The notes beneath the pieces are model-generated. The model was not told where the DNA came from. It worked only from the letters and a program-made list of their open reading frames with translations, and did not search any database. Positions 17,727 through 29,022 of a DNA stretch of 64,000 nt are shown piece after piece (positions within the stretch are counted from its first letter, which is position 1; every line of letters begins with the position of its first letter). The DNA is taken from NCBI RefSeq assembly GCF_014269205.2, contig NZ_JABWRY020000001.1:2852001-2916000 (forward strand), given 5' to 3'. The position numbers and the translations under genes are program-made. The DNA is from Pseudomonas kermanshahensis. GTDB taxonomy: Bacteria; Pseudomonadota; Gammaproteobacteria; Pseudomonadales; Pseudomonadaceae.

Positions 17727-19640
17727 TCAGTCCCTGACCTGGTCCTTCACCCAGTCCAGCATCCCCCCCGGCACGATCAGTTCATGCCGTGCCCGCGAAC
17801 AGGCGGTATACAGGCCCGCCAGCATCCGCGCCCGTTCGTTGCGATTGCCCGCCGCCACGGGCGCGACCATCAGCTCCGGTGACACCATCACCCGGGCGAA
17901 TTCCATGTTCTTCACGTCCCGCACCCGCCCCAGGAACAGCTTGGGCGCCTTGTCCCAACGATAACGGCTCTTGGCCTTGGCGAAATGCTCTGGTGTATAG
18001 CCCTTGCGCAGCATGTTGGCGACCGCTACGAAGGCTTTGTCATCGCCCTTGTCCTGCTCCAGCGCCTGCCAACTGGCGTAGCGGAACAGCATGGGGTGAC
18101 GCGGCCGGGTGCCGTAGCGGTACAGCTCGATGCAATCTTCGACGAACAGCTCGAAATCCTTGCGCGCACTCTTCAACAACACGAACGGCACCCCTTGGTG
18201 CGTAAGGCGCTGGAACCAGCCAAACAGGCCCCACTCGTCATCGACAATCAGTGCCGTGGGCTGCTCTGGCACCGTGACCGTGTCGAAGAAACTGACCCGG
18301 GTGTAGTGCTCGGCACTGCCGCTGAATGCCGCCTGGATCTTGGCCGGATGCGCCTGGATCAGCGGGTTGAGGACGTTATCCATGGCAGGCCCGGCGCGCA
18401 GCGAATGGTCGATGTAACGCTGGCGGATGAAGCCACCGTGGTGCGGGCTCAAGCCATTGAGGTTCTGCAGCTCGTCGCCCAGGGTGATGATCGACTGCGG
18501 GCTGCGGTCCAGCACGGCGAGCATCGGTGCCGACAGCTCGTGGGCCTCGTCGACGATGACGTGGGTGTACCGACTGTCGATCATGTCAGCGGTCAGCGAC
18601 AGCAGTTTGACCCGGTGGTAATCACGCACCGGCAGTTGAATCTCCCGCGCTGAGGGGCGAATCAGCTCCTGCCAGTACAGCCGGGCCTTTTCCAGCAGCA
18701 CTTCCTGATCCAGTGGCGAGGTGCCCGGCCCGGCCCAGGGCAAATGGTGAAGCTGGACCTCTGCATCGCCGCTGCGGCAGAAACTGCGCACGGCCTTGAT
18801 GCACAAGGCAACCACGTCGCGGGCGGCGAGCGGGCCGATATCGGGGATATTCAGCCACTTCACCACCTGCGCCTCCTGCGGGCGCCAGGACAATTTGGTG
18901 CGGTACGGGTCACGCAAGCGCCAACCGTTGCTGGTGAGGTCTCGGTTGAGAAGCTCGTCTGCCAGTTGGCCGAAGGTCAGTGCGGTGTAAGCTTGGGCGT
19001 CCTTGACGCGTGCCTGCAATGCGCGCAGCTGGCCCTCGGTCAAGGCCAGCAGCAGCGTGCGCTGGGGGTCGAGCAAACGGGCGAACTGGTGAATCAGGAA
19101 CGTCTTGCCGGTGCCGGCAAAGCCTTGCACCGCCACCGACTCGTCAACACCTGACAGAAACTCGCGCAGCAGGCGGTTTTGTTGATCGCTCAGCAGCAGG
19201 TCGCTGGCCAGCGATGGCAAATAGACCGGATGCAGCGGCGTGACCTGTTGGCGGTAGGTATCGGCAAATTGGAAACTCCACTGGCTTTGGTCATCCTGCA
19301 GGTCCTCGACGTCGTATTGGACCTCGGCGGACAGCAAACCGATGCCATTCTCACCCAGCATGCCAAGGCCCATGGCGAATGCCTCGCAGTCGAAATGCTG
19401 CGCCACCTGGCCTTGAAAGCGCCCCGGCGCGGCCGTTTCGACCTCGTTCGCGATGCGCACGATTTCGGCAAAGCGCCGCTCCTGAGCGTCGGCCGTTGCA
19501 GTGGCGGGCTGGCGTGGCAGGTTTTGCACGAACAGCACCGCCGCGGCCTCCAGCAAACTGGCAGTCGGGAAAAAATCGCTGGCGGTGGGTTCGCTGGCAA
19601 GGCGGTCGGCTTGGTCGCTGAGCAATGGCAGGTAGAACAT
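17727..19640 (-). CDS. Superfamily I DNA/RNA helicase (UvrD-like)
   Basis: 637 residues. Walker A is GFAGTGKTFLIHQFARLL near residue 205-225, motif II is VIVDEAHELSAPM near 380, QLNGLSPHHGGF lies after it, and motif VI is YTACSRARHEL close to the C terminus. The first 190 residues do not match a nuclease or zinc domain that I recognise. The protein is shorter than UvrD or Rep (about 670-720) and the 2B region looks reduced. Such stand-alone helicases are common in Pseudomonas and have no assigned role. ATG 19640 follows GAGG at good spacing; an upstream ATG at 19703 would add 21 unlikely residues. No link with the polyamine genes on either side is apparent. Confidence 0.8.
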   Translation of the reverse strand: MFYLPLLSDQADRLASEPTASDFFPTASLLEAAAVLFVQNLPRQPATATADAQERRFAEIVRIANEVETAAPGRFQGQVAQHFDCEAFAMGLGMLGENGIGLLSAEVQYDVEDLQDDQSQWSFQFADTYRQQVTPLHPVYLPSLASDLLLSDQQNRLLREFLSGVDESVAVQGFAGTGKTFLIHQFARLLDPQRTLLLALTEGQLRALQARVKDAQAYTALTFGQLADELLNRDLTSNGWRLRDPYRTKLSWRPQEAQVVKWLNIPDIGPLAARDVVALCIKAVRSFCRSGDAEVQLHHLPWAGPGTSPLDQEVLLEKARLYWQELIRPSAREIQLPVRDYHRVKLLSLTADMIDSRYTHVIVDEAHELSAPMLAVLDRSPQSIITLGDELQNLNGLSPHHGGFIRQRYIDHSLRAGPAMDNVLNPLIQAHPAKIQAAFSGSAEHYTRVSFFDTVTVPEQPTALIVDDEWGLFGWFQRLTHQGVPFVLLKSARKDFELFVEDCIELYRYGTRPRHPMLFRYASWQALEQDKGDDKAFVAVANMLRKGYTPEHFAKAKSRYRWDKAPKLFLGRVRDVKNMEFARVMVSPELMVAPVAAGNRNERARMLAGLYTACSRARHELIVPGGMLDWVKDQVRD

Positions 19641-19721
19641 CGGGACCTCGGGTGGAAACAGGTCGGCACGATAGCAACTTTCCGTGGGGGGTGCTGGGTT
19701 CAATGCACCGGCTGCCGGCCC

Positions 19722-20621
19722 TCAGCCCCTGCGCCGTTTCAGGGTCTCGCTCGGCAACTCCTTGAACAGCTGCCGGTAACTCTCGGAAAACCGCCCTAGG
19801 TGCCAGAACGACCAGCGCATGGCGACTTCCGCTACCGTTACTTCGCCACCGCGCAACAAGTCCCGTCGCGCGCCGTTTAGCCGGCGTAACCGCAGCCAGG
19901 TCCCCGGCGGCATACCGGTAAAGGCCTTGAATGCCTGCTGCAACTGGCGTAGCGATACTCCGGCCACATCAGCCAGTGCCACCAGGTTGAGGGTTTCTTC
20001 GGGGCAGTCCGCCGCCCATTCACTGACCCGCCGCATGATCAAGCGCTCTTCACTGCGCCTGCCCAGCGCACCGCTGTCCAGCCGCTGGCAGGCACTGTCG
20101 AGGATGAACAGGCAGTCTTCCAGCAACTGTTCCGCCAGCGCCTGCCCCTGCAGTGGGCAATCGGCGTTGCCCAAACGGGTCAGGGTGGCGCTCAGCCAAC
20201 TGCCGAACAAGGCGTTCTGGCCGCTGCCCAATGGCACCATGAACAAGCCTTCCAGGCGCTGCGTATCCAGGCCATGACGGGCCAGAAACGCCTGGTCGAA
20301 CACCACGGCCACTTCTTCGTAGTTCTCCGGGGTGATCCAGATATTGCGGCTCTGCTCGTTGAGCAGGTACAGGCTGTTTTCGCTGCGGTCGAAACAGAAC
20401 GCCAGCGATCCACTGGGGGGGCGAAAGAACTGCTCGACACGGGTATTGAGCCGTTCTTCATAAACCTCCACGCCATCGAGCCCCAGGCAACGCAGTTCGC
20501 CGCTGAAATGCCCGGGCGACATTTGCCGGTATTGCTGTTGCCAGCCAGGGGTGGCACGCACCTGCTCGGTGACGTCGGTGGTGTGGAAAGCCTGAACCTG
20601 CAAGGCGTTGAGCGTTGTCAC
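19722..20621 (-). CDS. AraC-family transcriptional regulator
   Basis: 299 residues with a C-terminal pair of AraC helix-turn-helix motifs (LVALADVAGVSLRQLQQAFK and EVAMRWSFWHLGRFSESYRQ). The N-terminal part resembles the sensing domain of FeaR/EutR-like regulators. The GTG at 20621 has AGGA upstream and fits the family N terminus; the frame stays open further up but without a good start. It is divergent from the gamma-glutamylpolyamine synthetase gene (152 bases apart), so it probably controls that operon in response to an amine or its aldehyde. Confidence 0.85.
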   Translation of the reverse strand: MTTLNALQVQAFHTTDVTEQVRATPGWQQQYRQMSPGHFSGELRCLGLDGVEVYEERLNTRVEQFFRPPSGSLAFCFDRSENSLYLLNEQSRNIWITPENYEEVAVVFDQAFLARHGLDTQRLEGLFMVPLGSGQNALFGSWLSATLTRLGNADCPLQGQALAEQLLEDCLFILDSACQRLDSGALGRRSEERLIMRRVSEWAADCPEETLNLVALADVAGVSLRQLQQAFKAFTGMPPGTWLRLRRLNGARRDLLRGGEVTVAEVAMRWSFWHLGRFSESYRQLFKELPSETLKRRRG

Positions 20622-20773
20622 GCATTGTCCTGTATGCACTCTTTTGGTGCATTGATTATCGGAGAAAGTGGATAGATCGCCCCAGGGGGCTGCGACCAAG
20701 ATAGTCTCCAGCGCGTCACCTGGGAAGCCACCCGCTCCCGCCGCGCACACAAAAACCCAACCAAGAGGTCTGT

Positions 20774-22132
20774 ATGAACGCCCCCTTCGATCAGCTGTCC
20801 ACGTGGCTGAAAGAACACCGGATCACCGAAGTCGAATGCGTGATCAGCGACCTGACCGGCATCGCCCGCGGCAAGATCGCACCGACCGCCAAATTCCTGC
20901 ACGAACGTGGCATGCGTCTGCCCGAGAGCGTGCTGTTGCAGACGGTCACCGGCGACTACGTTGACGACGACATCTACTACAGCCTGCTCGATGCCGCCGA
21001 CATCGACATGGTCTGCCGCCCTGACCCGACTGCGGTGTACCAGATCCCCTGGGCAATCGAGCCGACCGCGATCGTGATTCACGACACTTTCGACAAACAA
21101 GGCAACCCGATCGAGCTGTCGCCGCGCAACGTGTTGAAGAAGGTGCTGAAGCTGTACGCCGACAAAGGCTGGCAGCCGATCGTTGCACCGGAGATGGAGT
21201 TCTACCTGACCAAGCGTTGCGAAGACCCAGACCTGCCGCTGCAGGTACCCCTGGGGCGCTCGGGCCGCGCAGAAAGCGGTCGCCAGTCGTTCTCGATCGA
21301 TGCCGCCAACGAATTCGACCCGCTGTTCGAAGACGTCTATGACTGGTGCGAACTGCAGGGCCTTGACCTGGACACCCTGATCCATGAAGACGGCCCGGCG
21401 CAAATGGAGATCAACTTCCGCCACGGCGACGCCCTGGACCTGGCCGACCAGATCACCGTGTTCAAGCGCACCATGCGTGAAGCCGCGCTCAAGCACAACG
21501 TGGCGGCCACCTTCATGGCCAAGCCGATCACTGACGAACCCGGCAGTGCCATGCACCTGCACCAGAGCGTGGTCGACATCGCGACCGGCAAGCCGGTGTT
21601 CGCCAATGAAGACGGCAGCATGAGCGAGCTGTTCCTGCACCACATCGGCGGGCTGCAGAAGTACATCCCCAAGCTGCTGCCGATGTTCGCACCTAACGTC
21701 AACTCGTTCCGCCGCTTCTTGCCGGACACGTCGGCACCGGTCAACGTCGAGTGGGGTGAAGAAAACCGCACCGCCGGCCTGCGTGTGCCAACCTCCAGCC
21801 CCGATGCAATGCGCGTGGAAAACCGCCTGCCGGGCGCCGATGCCAACCCTTACCTGGCCATTGCTGCCAGCCTGCTGTGTGGCTACCTGGGCATGGTCGA
21901 GAAGATCAACCCGAGTGCGCCGGTGCAGGGCCGGGCTTATGAGCGACGCAACCTGCGCCTGCCCATCACCATCGAAGATGCCCTGCAGCACATGGAAGAC
22001 TGCGAAACCGTGCAGCAGTACCTGGGCAAGCAGTTCGTCCAAGGCTATGTAGCGGTCAAGCGTGCCGAGCACGAGAACTACAAACGGGTGATCAGTTCCT
22101 GGGAACGTGAATTCCTGATGCTCAGCGTTTAA
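20774..22132 (+). CDS. Gamma-glutamylpolyamine synthetase (glutamine synthetase family)
   Basis: 452-residue glutamine synthetase-like ligase. It would join glutamate to putrescine or another polyamine with ATP, the first step of the Puu/gamma-glutamyl route. Visible sites: PEMEFYL (metal Glu), GPAQMEINFRHGD, the ATP-site GSAMHLHQS, ENRTAGLRVP and RVENRLPGADANPYLA. The short N terminus and lack of the adenylylation Tyr region separate it from housekeeping GlnA. AAGAGG precedes the ATG. The next genes encode a polyamine-binding protein and an FAD amine oxidase, which make the polyamine role likely. True glutamine synthesis is less likely. Confidence 0.88.
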   Translation: MNAPFDQLSTWLKEHRITEVECVISDLTGIARGKIAPTAKFLHERGMRLPESVLLQTVTGDYVDDDIYYSLLDAADIDMVCRPDPTAVYQIPWAIEPTAIVIHDTFDKQGNPIELSPRNVLKKVLKLYADKGWQPIVAPEMEFYLTKRCEDPDLPLQVPLGRSGRAESGRQSFSIDAANEFDPLFEDVYDWCELQGLDLDTLIHEDGPAQMEINFRHGDALDLADQITVFKRTMREAALKHNVAATFMAKPITDEPGSAMHLHQSVVDIATGKPVFANEDGSMSELFLHHIGGLQKYIPKLLPMFAPNVNSFRRFLPDTSAPVNVEWGEENRTAGLRVPTSSPDAMRVENRLPGADANPYLAIAASLLCGYLGMVEKINPSAPVQGRAYERRNLRLPITIEDALQHMEDCETVQQYLGKQFVQGYVAVKRAEHENYKRVISSWEREFLMLSV

Positions 22133-23350
<1,218 letters not shown>

Positions 23351-23364
23351 GCCGAGAACGCACC

Positions 23365-24660
23365 ATGCCTTTCGATACCCTGCACACTGCTTCGTACTAC
23401 GCTGCCACGGCTCGCGACGCGGCGCCCTACCCCAGCCTGGACGGCGAACTGAGCGCCGATGTGTGCGTGGTCGGCGGTGGCCTGACCGGGGTCAATACCG
23501 CACTGGAGCTTGCCGAGCGCGGCCTTTCGGTGATCGTGCTGGAAGCCAGGCGCATCGGCTGGGGTGCCAGTGGGCGCAATGGCGGCCAACTGATCCGCGG
23601 TATCGGCCATGACGTCAGTGGTTTTGCCCGCTATGTCGGCCAGGACGGCGTGCGCTACCTGCAACAGGCCGGCATCGATTCGGTGGCGTTGGTGGCCAGG
23701 CGCATCGAGCAATACGGCATTGCCTGCGACCTGCAGTGGGGCTTCTGCGAACTGGCCAACACACCCGCCCAGTTTGCCGCCTTCAAGGCGGAACAGGAGG
23801 ACCTGGCCGCGCTGGGTTATCGCCACGAAACCCGCCTGGTCAGCCCCGAGCACATGCACCAGATCGTCGCCAGCGACCAGTACGCCGGTGGCCTGGTCGA
23901 CATGGGCTCGGGCCATCTGCACCCACTGGACCTGGTACAGGGCGAAGCACGTGCGGCCGCAGCCCTTGGCGTGCGCATTTTCGAGCAGAGCCCGGTGCTG
24001 CGCATCGAGCATGGCCCCAGCGTGACCCTGCATACCGCCCACGGCAAGGTCCGGGCACAGAGCCTGGTGCTTGGCTGCAACGCGCACCTCGATGAACTGG
24101 AGCCGCGCCTGAGCGGCAAGGTGCTGCCGGCCGGCAGTTACGTGGTGGCCACCCAGCCACTGCCCGAGGCGCTCGCCAATAGCCTGATCCCCCAAAACAT
24201 GGCGCTTTGCGACCAGAAGGTAGGCCTGGACTACTACCGCCTCACTGCCGACCGGCGTTTGCTGTTCGGCGGTGCCTGCCACTATTCCGGGCGCGACCCC
24301 AAGGACATCGCCGCGTACATGCGGCCGAAAGTGCTCAAGGTGTTCCCGCAGTTGGCCGAAGTACGCATCGACTACCAATGGGGCGGCATGATCGGCATCA
24401 CGGCCAACCGCTTCCCGCAGGTCGGGCGGCTGCACCAGCACCCTAACGTTTACTACGCCCAAGGCTATTCAGGGCACGGGCTGAACGTGACCCACTGGAC
24501 AGCCAAGCTGCTGGCCGAGGGCATTGCCGTGGGCCACAGCCAAGGGCTGGATGTGTTCAGTGCGGTGCCGCACCTGACCTTCCCGGGCGGCAAGGCATTG
24601 CGCTCACCGCTGCTGGCGTTGGGGATGTTGTGGTACCGGTTACGCGAGGTGCTGGGGTAA
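23365..24660 (+). CDS. FAD-dependent oxidoreductase, PuuB-like
   Basis: 431-residue D-amino-acid-oxidase-fold enzyme. The FAD-binding GxGxxG is VCVVGGGLTGVNTALELAER, followed by EARRIGWGASGRNGGQL, and the late YAQGYSGHGLNVTHWTAK closes the FAD site. These match gamma-glutamylputrescine oxidase (PuuB), which makes the aldehyde from gamma-glutamylputrescine with release of ammonia and hydrogen peroxide. It is directly downstream of the synthetase and binding protein. A TTG at 23347 overlaps the previous stop, but ATG 23365 fits the family start better. A dehydrogenase for the resulting aldehyde is not adjacent; sad handles only the final product. Confidence 0.88.
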   Translation: MPFDTLHTASYYAATARDAAPYPSLDGELSADVCVVGGGLTGVNTALELAERGLSVIVLEARRIGWGASGRNGGQLIRGIGHDVSGFARYVGQDGVRYLQQAGIDSVALVARRIEQYGIACDLQWGFCELANTPAQFAAFKAEQEDLAALGYRHETRLVSPEHMHQIVASDQYAGGLVDMGSGHLHPLDLVQGEARAAAALGVRIFEQSPVLRIEHGPSVTLHTAHGKVRAQSLVLGCNAHLDELEPRLSGKVLPAGSYVVATQPLPEALANSLIPQNMALCDQKVGLDYYRLTADRRLLFGGACHYSGRDPKDIAAYMRPKVLKVFPQLAEVRIDYQWGGMIGITANRFPQVGRLHQHPNVYYAQGYSGHGLNVTHWTAKLLAEGIAVGHSQGLDVFSAVPHLTFPGGKALRSPLLALGMLWYRLREVLG

Positions 24661-24672
24661 GTGCTGCCTGTG

Positions 24673-24706
24673 TGCCCTCGTCGTGGACGCTGGTACGATG
24701 AGGGCA
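24673..24706. terminator. Hairpin after the polyamine operon
   Basis: TGCCCTC.TCG and CGA.GAGGGCA form an imperfect ten-pair stem twelve bases after the oxidase stop. There is no long T-run. It is a plausible terminator. Confidence 0.45.
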
Positions 24707-24791
24707 GCGACAATAAGACAATACATGAAGAGTAATAGTTAACTTAATGAATGCTAGTGATTAACGCTAGAACCCACTACGAATAAAATAC

Positions 24792-25097
24792 TTAAAGAAT
24801 AGCTTGTAAGCCTTTGAATTGTATTACGTTAAGGAGTTTAAGCGCCGGCCCTGCTGGACGTGTCTCGCCTTGCTCCCATTTTCGAACGGTTGAAGCACTC
24901 GTGTGCAGGTGCATGGCAAACACTGGCTGGCTGAAATTCAGCGCCTCACGCAAATGCCGTATGTCCAGCGGGCTGAAATCCCGCACCGGCGCAGGGCAGA
25001 TTGCTTCGAAATCGCGTAGGGTGACCTTGCCGATGGCACCTGCTTCATGCAAGAGGGCAAGGTCATCACGCAACGACTCAATCAGTTTGCTGCTCAC
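24792..25097 (-). CDS. HTH antitoxin of a RelE-like toxin-antitoxin pair
   Basis: 101 residues with an XRE-type helix-turn-helix in the C-terminal half (RHLREALNFSQPVFAMHLHT then STVRKWEQGETRP). This matches antitoxins paired with RelE-like toxins in the HigA style. It lies downstream of the toxin and overlaps it by 20 bases, so toxin comes first, as in HigBA systems. It would bind the toxin and repress the shared promoter. A palindromic operator was not identified with certainty. Confidence 0.85.
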   Translation of the reverse strand: MSSKLIESLRDDLALLHEAGAIGKVTLRDFEAICPAPVRDFSPLDIRHLREALNFSQPVFAMHLHTSASTVRKWEQGETRPAGPALKLLNVIQFKGLQAIL

Positions 25098-25461
25098 AAC
25101 AGACCTCCATTAATACACCTGACTGTAACGCCCGGCAGAGCGCCATAGATGACAACTCGAGAAAAACCCTGCCCGCAAAGCGGAGCGCCCTTTGCTCTTC
25201 CAGCGTGATATTCGCCTTGCAGCCTTTGGCAAACCCATGCAGAAAAACATAACGGCTGCCTATCCGAGCAGAGAGCACAGTCCGAAAACCGCCTCGTTTA
25301 CCTGCGCCGTGGCCCGCAATGCGCTGCTTGAACAACTCGCCACCCAAGCTGGCATCAACCAACCCTCTGCGCATTTCTTCTACCGCCTTGCACAACATAC
25401 TGTCAGTAAGCCTTTGCCCGACTTGCCAACGCGCGAAATCCTTGCGCTTGAAAATCTCCAT
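25078..25461 (-). CDS. RelE-like toxin (HigB-type order)
   Basis: 127 residues. MEIFKRKDFARWQ, DSMLCKAVEEMRRGLVDASL, GKRGGFRTVLSARIGSRYVF and LHGFAKGCKANIT are the core of the RelE-like family paired with XRE antitoxins. Members are ribosome-dependent or free mRNA interferases; the activity of this one is not shown. The C terminus continues some 30 residues past the core (ALRFAGRVFLELSSMALCRA). GGAG lies seven bases before ATG 25461; an ATG at 25473 adds four residues without a good site. Confidence 0.85.
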   Translation of the reverse strand: MEIFKRKDFARWQVGQRLTDSMLCKAVEEMRRGLVDASLGGELFKQRIAGHGAGKRGGFRTVLSARIGSRYVFLHGFAKGCKANITLEEQRALRFAGRVFLELSSMALCRALQSGVLMEVCCEQQTD

Positions 25462-25712
25462 GACTCGCTCCAACCATACCCGTTACGGGCATGGTTTTCC
25501 AATACCGAGCGCAGATGAAAAGCCATCGTGATCCTACTGTGACGTAGGAATCTTCTCTGTTACACATCGGGCTTCCGGCATTTACGCCAATAGAAGGCGC
25601 CTTCGCCCCATTACACCACTGCGCCAGCTCCCAAGATTGCCCTGGTCACTGGCCAACTGCCCTGCACCTGCTAGCGTTGTTCTGGCCGACCTCTCATGGA
25701 TGCATCACGATC

Positions 25713-26390
25713 ATGAAATCATTGCCCCGCATCACCTTGTTGTGCGCAGCCTTGCTTGCCGTAACCGCCTGCTCCAGCAACCGCGTGGACCCCAGTGACT
25801 ACTCCGGTTTCCTGAAGGACTACAGCCGCTTGCAGCCCGCTGAAAGCCCATCCGGCGCGCCGGTGATGCGCTGGATCGACCCCAAGGTCAACGTCAATCA
25901 ATACAGCCAGGTGTTCATCGAGCCCAGCCAGTTCTACCCCAAGCCGCAACCGACAGCGGTCATTTCGGCGCAGACGCTGCAGGAGATTACCCGTTACTTC
26001 AACGAAGCCATGCGACGTGAATTGGGCAGCGTGCTGACCCTGGCCAAAGCCCCCGGCCCAGGCACCATCGTGGTACGCCCGGCGATCACCGCCGTGTCTA
26101 CCAGCAACGAAGGCCTAAAGCCTTATGAGGTCATCCCTATTGCGCTGATCTCGGCGGGTGTCAATACCGCCATGGGCGGCCGTGACCAGGAAGTAGATGT
26201 TGGCGTAGAGGCGGCCTTCCTGGACGGTGCCAGTCAGAAAGTGCTCGCTCAGGTGGTGCGCAAGGGCGCGGGCAAGGAGCTGGAGAACGACACCCAGAAA
26301 CTCACCCTCAATGACGTCAAACCAGTGCTCGACGGCTGGGCCAAGGACATGCGTGCGAGCTTCCTGACGCTGAAACAGAAGAGCCGTTGA
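25713..26390 (+). CDS. DUF3313 family lipoprotein
   Basis: 225 residues. A lipoprotein signal ends LLAVTACSSN, giving a lipidated Cys near residue 20. The mature part (YSGFLKDYSRLQPAESP, DPKVNVNQYSQVFIEPSQFY and EVDVGVEAAFLDG) matches the DUF3313 pattern of Pseudomonas outer-membrane-associated lipoproteins of unknown function. It stands alone between the toxin-antitoxin pair and a REP pair. The ribosome-binding site is weak; the start was chosen for the signal peptide. Confidence 0.82.
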   Translation: MKSLPRITLLCAALLAVTACSSNRVDPSDYSGFLKDYSRLQPAESPSGAPVMRWIDPKVNVNQYSQVFIEPSQFYPKPQPTAVISAQTLQEITRYFNEAMRRELGSVLTLAKAPGPGTIVVRPAITAVSTSNEGLKPYEVIPIALISAGVNTAMGGRDQEVDVGVEAAFLDGASQKVLAQVVRKGAGKELENDTQKLTLNDVKPVLDGWAKDMRASFLTLKQKSR

Positions 26391-26392
26391 CC

Positions 26393-26489
26393 GTGCAGGA
26401 GCAGCCTTGTGCTGCGAAGAGGCCAGTGACAGCAGCGAAGATTGATGATGTGTTCACTGGCCTCTTCGCAGCACAAGGCTGCTCCTACC
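26393..26489. repeat. Paired REP-type palindromes between convergent genes
   Basis: GCAGGAGCAGCCTTGTGCTG and GCGAAGAGGCCAGTGA are mirrored by the 3' half ending GGCTGCTCCTAC. The pair separates the lipoprotein stop from the serine dehydratase stop and could terminate both. Confidence 0.87.
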
Positions 26490-26531
26490 GGGTAGCGTGT
26501 CAATGCCCCTGAATAAACCTTGGGCTGCGAA

Positions 26532-27908
26532 TCAGCACTCGACAAAGGCGACGGCCAGGCCGCCGCGCGAGGTTTCTTTGTAGTTGGAATGCATGTCCGC
26601 ACCGGTGTCGCGCAGGGTGCGGATAACCTGATCGAGCGAGATGAAATGCTCGCCATCACCGCGCAGGGCCATTTGCACGGCGTTGATCGCCTTGACCGCG
26701 GCAATCGCATTACGCTCGATGCACGGCACCTGCACCAGGCCACCCACCGGGTCGCAGGTCAGCCCCAGGTTGTGCTCCAGGGCGATTTCCGCGGCATTTT
26801 CCAGTTGCGGCGGCGTGGCACCGAGCACTTCGGCCAGGCCTGCGGCTGCCATCGAGCAGGCCGAGCCTACTTCGCCTTGGCAACCCACTTCGGCACCGGA
26901 GATCGACGCGTTGGTCTTGCACAGGATGCCGACTGCGGCTGCCGCCAGCAGGAACCTCACCACATCGTCGTCGCAGGCATCCGGGTTGAACTTCATGTAG
27001 TAGTGCAACACGGCCGGGATGATCCCTGCCGCACCGTTGGTGGGCGCCGTGACCATGCGCCCGCCGGCAGCGTTTTCTTCGTTGACCGCCAGGGCAAACA
27101 GGTTGACCCATTCCATGGCGCTCAGGGTGGAGCCAATCACGTTCGGCTTGCCCAACTCCTGCAGGCTGCGGTGCAAACGCGCAGCCCGGCGCTTGACCTT
27201 GAGCCCGCCCGGCAGGATGCCCTCATTGCGCAGGCCATTGTCGACGCATTCACGCATCGCTGCCCAGATGCGCATTAAGCCTTCGCGCACCTCGGCTTCC
27301 GTGCGCCAGACGCATTCGTTGGCCATCATCAGCTGCGCCACGCCCATTCCGTGCGCCTTGCACAGCGCCAACAACTCAGCCGCACTGGCAAACGGATACG
27401 GCTGTTCGACCGCATTCGCCTCGCCTTGGGGGGCATCGATTTCTTGCTGCTCGACGATGAAACCACCGCCCACCGAATAGTAGGTTTGGCTGAACAGGCT
27501 GCCCTGCTCGTCCAGTGCTTCCAGGCTCATGGCGTTCGGGTGGTACGGCAGGCTTTGCTCAAGCAGCAGCATGTCGCGGGTGTAGTTGAACGCCAGGGGA
27601 TGGCTGCCATCGAGCATCAGGCATTGCTCCTGCATCACCTGACCGATACGTGGCTCGATCGTGGCCGGGTCGATCCGGTCGGGCCACTGCCCCATCAGGC
27701 CAAGCAGGCAGGCACGGTCGGTGGCGTGTCCGACCCCCGTGGCCGAAAGGGAGCCATACAGACGCACCTCGACACGGCTGACCTGGGCCAGCAAGCCCCG
27801 CTCACGCAGGGCCTGGGCAAAGGTTGCCGCTGCGCGCATCGGGCCTACGGTGTGAGAGCTGGAAGGGCCGATGCCGATTTTGAAGAGGTCGAAAACACTG
27901 ATAGCCAT
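26532..27908 (-). CDS. sdaA: L-serine dehydratase, single-chain 4Fe-4S type
   Basis: 458 residues; converts L-serine to pyruvate and ammonia. The beta domain starts [20 protein letters not shown] and the alpha domain holds [20 protein letters not shown]. Cluster Cys candidates lie in [20 protein letters not shown] and [20 protein letters not shown], as in type II enzymes. ATG 27908 (MAISVFDLF) fits the family; longer frames upstream do not. It is divergent from a LysR regulator 146 bases away, a usual pairing that suggests control by serine or glycine. Length is as expected (about 455-460). Confidence 0.94.
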   Translation of the reverse strand: MAISVFDLFKIGIGPSSSHTVGPMRAAATFAQALRERGLLAQVSRVEVRLYGSLSATGVGHATDRACLLGLMGQWPDRIDPATIEPRIGQVMQEQCLMLDGSHPLAFNYTRDMLLLEQSLPYHPNAMSLEALDEQGSLFSQTYYSVGGGFIVEQQEIDAPQGEANAVEQPYPFASAAELLALCKAHGMGVAQLMMANECVWRTEAEVREGLMRIWAAMRECVDNGLRNEGILPGGLKVKRRAARLHRSLQELGKPNVIGSTLSAMEWVNLFALAVNEENAAGGRMVTAPTNGAAGIIPAVLHYYMKFNPDACDDDVVRFLLAAAAVGILCKTNASISGAEVGCQGEVGSACSMAAAGLAEVLGATPPQLENAAEIALEHNLGLTCDPVGGLVQVPCIERNAIAAVKAINAVQMALRGDGEHFISLDQVIRTLRDTGADMHSNYKETSRGGLAVAFVEC

Positions 27909-28054
27909 ACTAATGCCTGACCACGTTGGGCAGAATCGCCAAGGCGCGGTTCTCTGGAGAAATTGAACACTACTGCGAACTTGAGCGATACTGACCTGCT
28001 CCCGCGAAGATGACCAACGAAACTTCCTAAGCAAGGCTTTAGTGGTACTAAACG

Positions 28055-28990
28055 ATGCGACGACAACTCAATGGCCAGATGTTCGTCTGGCTGCATGTGT
28101 TCTCCTGTGCAGCCCGGCATTTGTCATTTACCCGCTGCGCCGAAGAACTGCACATCACCCCTGGCGCCGTCAGCCAGCAAATGCGCCAGTTGGAAGAACG
28201 GCTGGGCTATCGACTGTTCCTGCGCCGTGCCCGTGGGGTAGAGCTGAGCGCCGAAGGCCAACGCCTGGCGCAAACGGTTTCAGAGGCCTATGGCAGCATT
28301 GAGGCCGAGCTGCTGCGCCTGGACGCCGGCGAGATCCGCGGCACCCTGCGCCTGCGCTCGATCCCCTCCTTCCTGGCCAAATGGTTGACGCCGCGCCTGC
28401 CGCGCTTTCAGCAGCGGTATCCGGACATCGAGTTGCGGCTGGTGGCCGAAGACAGTGCGCAAGCCTTGCACCCGGGCGACTTCGACCTGGCCATCGACCT
28501 GAACGACGGCAGTTACCCTGGCATGTTGTCGACGCCATTGCTGGACGAGCAGATCTTTCCCGTGTGCTCCCCCACCCTGCTGCGCGGTCGCCCGCCGCTG
28601 CACGGGCCCGCTGACCTGGCGCATTACCCGCTGCTGCACGACATCACCGCCTGGCGGGGCGCCTCGGAATACGCTGAATGGGAGTTCTACCTGGAAGGCA
28701 TCGGCGCAGGTGGCTTGGACGTGCGCAGGGGCCATACCTTCAACCGCAACCACTTGACCATTGAAGCGGCGATTGCCGGGGTTGGCGTGGCAATCGCGCG
28801 GCGTACCTTGCTCAACGATGAACTGGAACGGGGGGCGCTGATCGTGCCGTTCGGCGTGGCTATCGCCAACCACAAGCGTTACGTGGTGCATTACCCGCCG
28901 GGCGGGCTGACCCAGCCGGGTGCCCGCGCGGTGCATGACTGGCTGGTGGAAGAGGCCCGTGGCTTCAGGGAATTGCACCCGTTGGGTTGA
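28055..28990 (+). CDS. LysR-family regulator (GcvA-like), next to L-serine dehydratase
   Basis: 311 residues. The helix-turn-helix region is [20 protein letters not shown] to [18 protein letters not shown], typical of the GcvA/AmpR branch. The effector domain includes [15 protein letters not shown] and [19 protein letters not shown]. Being divergent from sdaA, it probably activates that gene when serine or a related amino acid is plentiful. A CTGCCCC-GGGGCAG palindrome lies at 28995-29008, between its stop and the stop of the exopolysaccharide operon. Confidence 0.88.
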   Translation: MRRQLNGQMFVWLHVFSCAARHLSFTRCAEELHITPGAVSQQMRQLEERLGYRLFLRRARGVELSAEGQRLAQTVSEAYGSIEAELLRLDAGEIRGTLRLRSIPSFLAKWLTPRLPRFQQRYPDIELRLVAEDSAQALHPGDFDLAIDLNDGSYPGMLSTPLLDEQIFPVCSPTLLRGRPPLHGPADLAHYPLLHDITAWRGASEYAEWEFYLEGIGAGGLDVRRGHTFNRNHLTIEAAIAGVGVAIARRTLLNDELERGALIVPFGVAIANHKRYVVHYPPGGLTQPGARAVHDWLVEEARGFRELHPLG

Positions 28991-29022
28991 GTGCCTGCCC
29001 CGGGGCAGCTCGTCGACCCCGG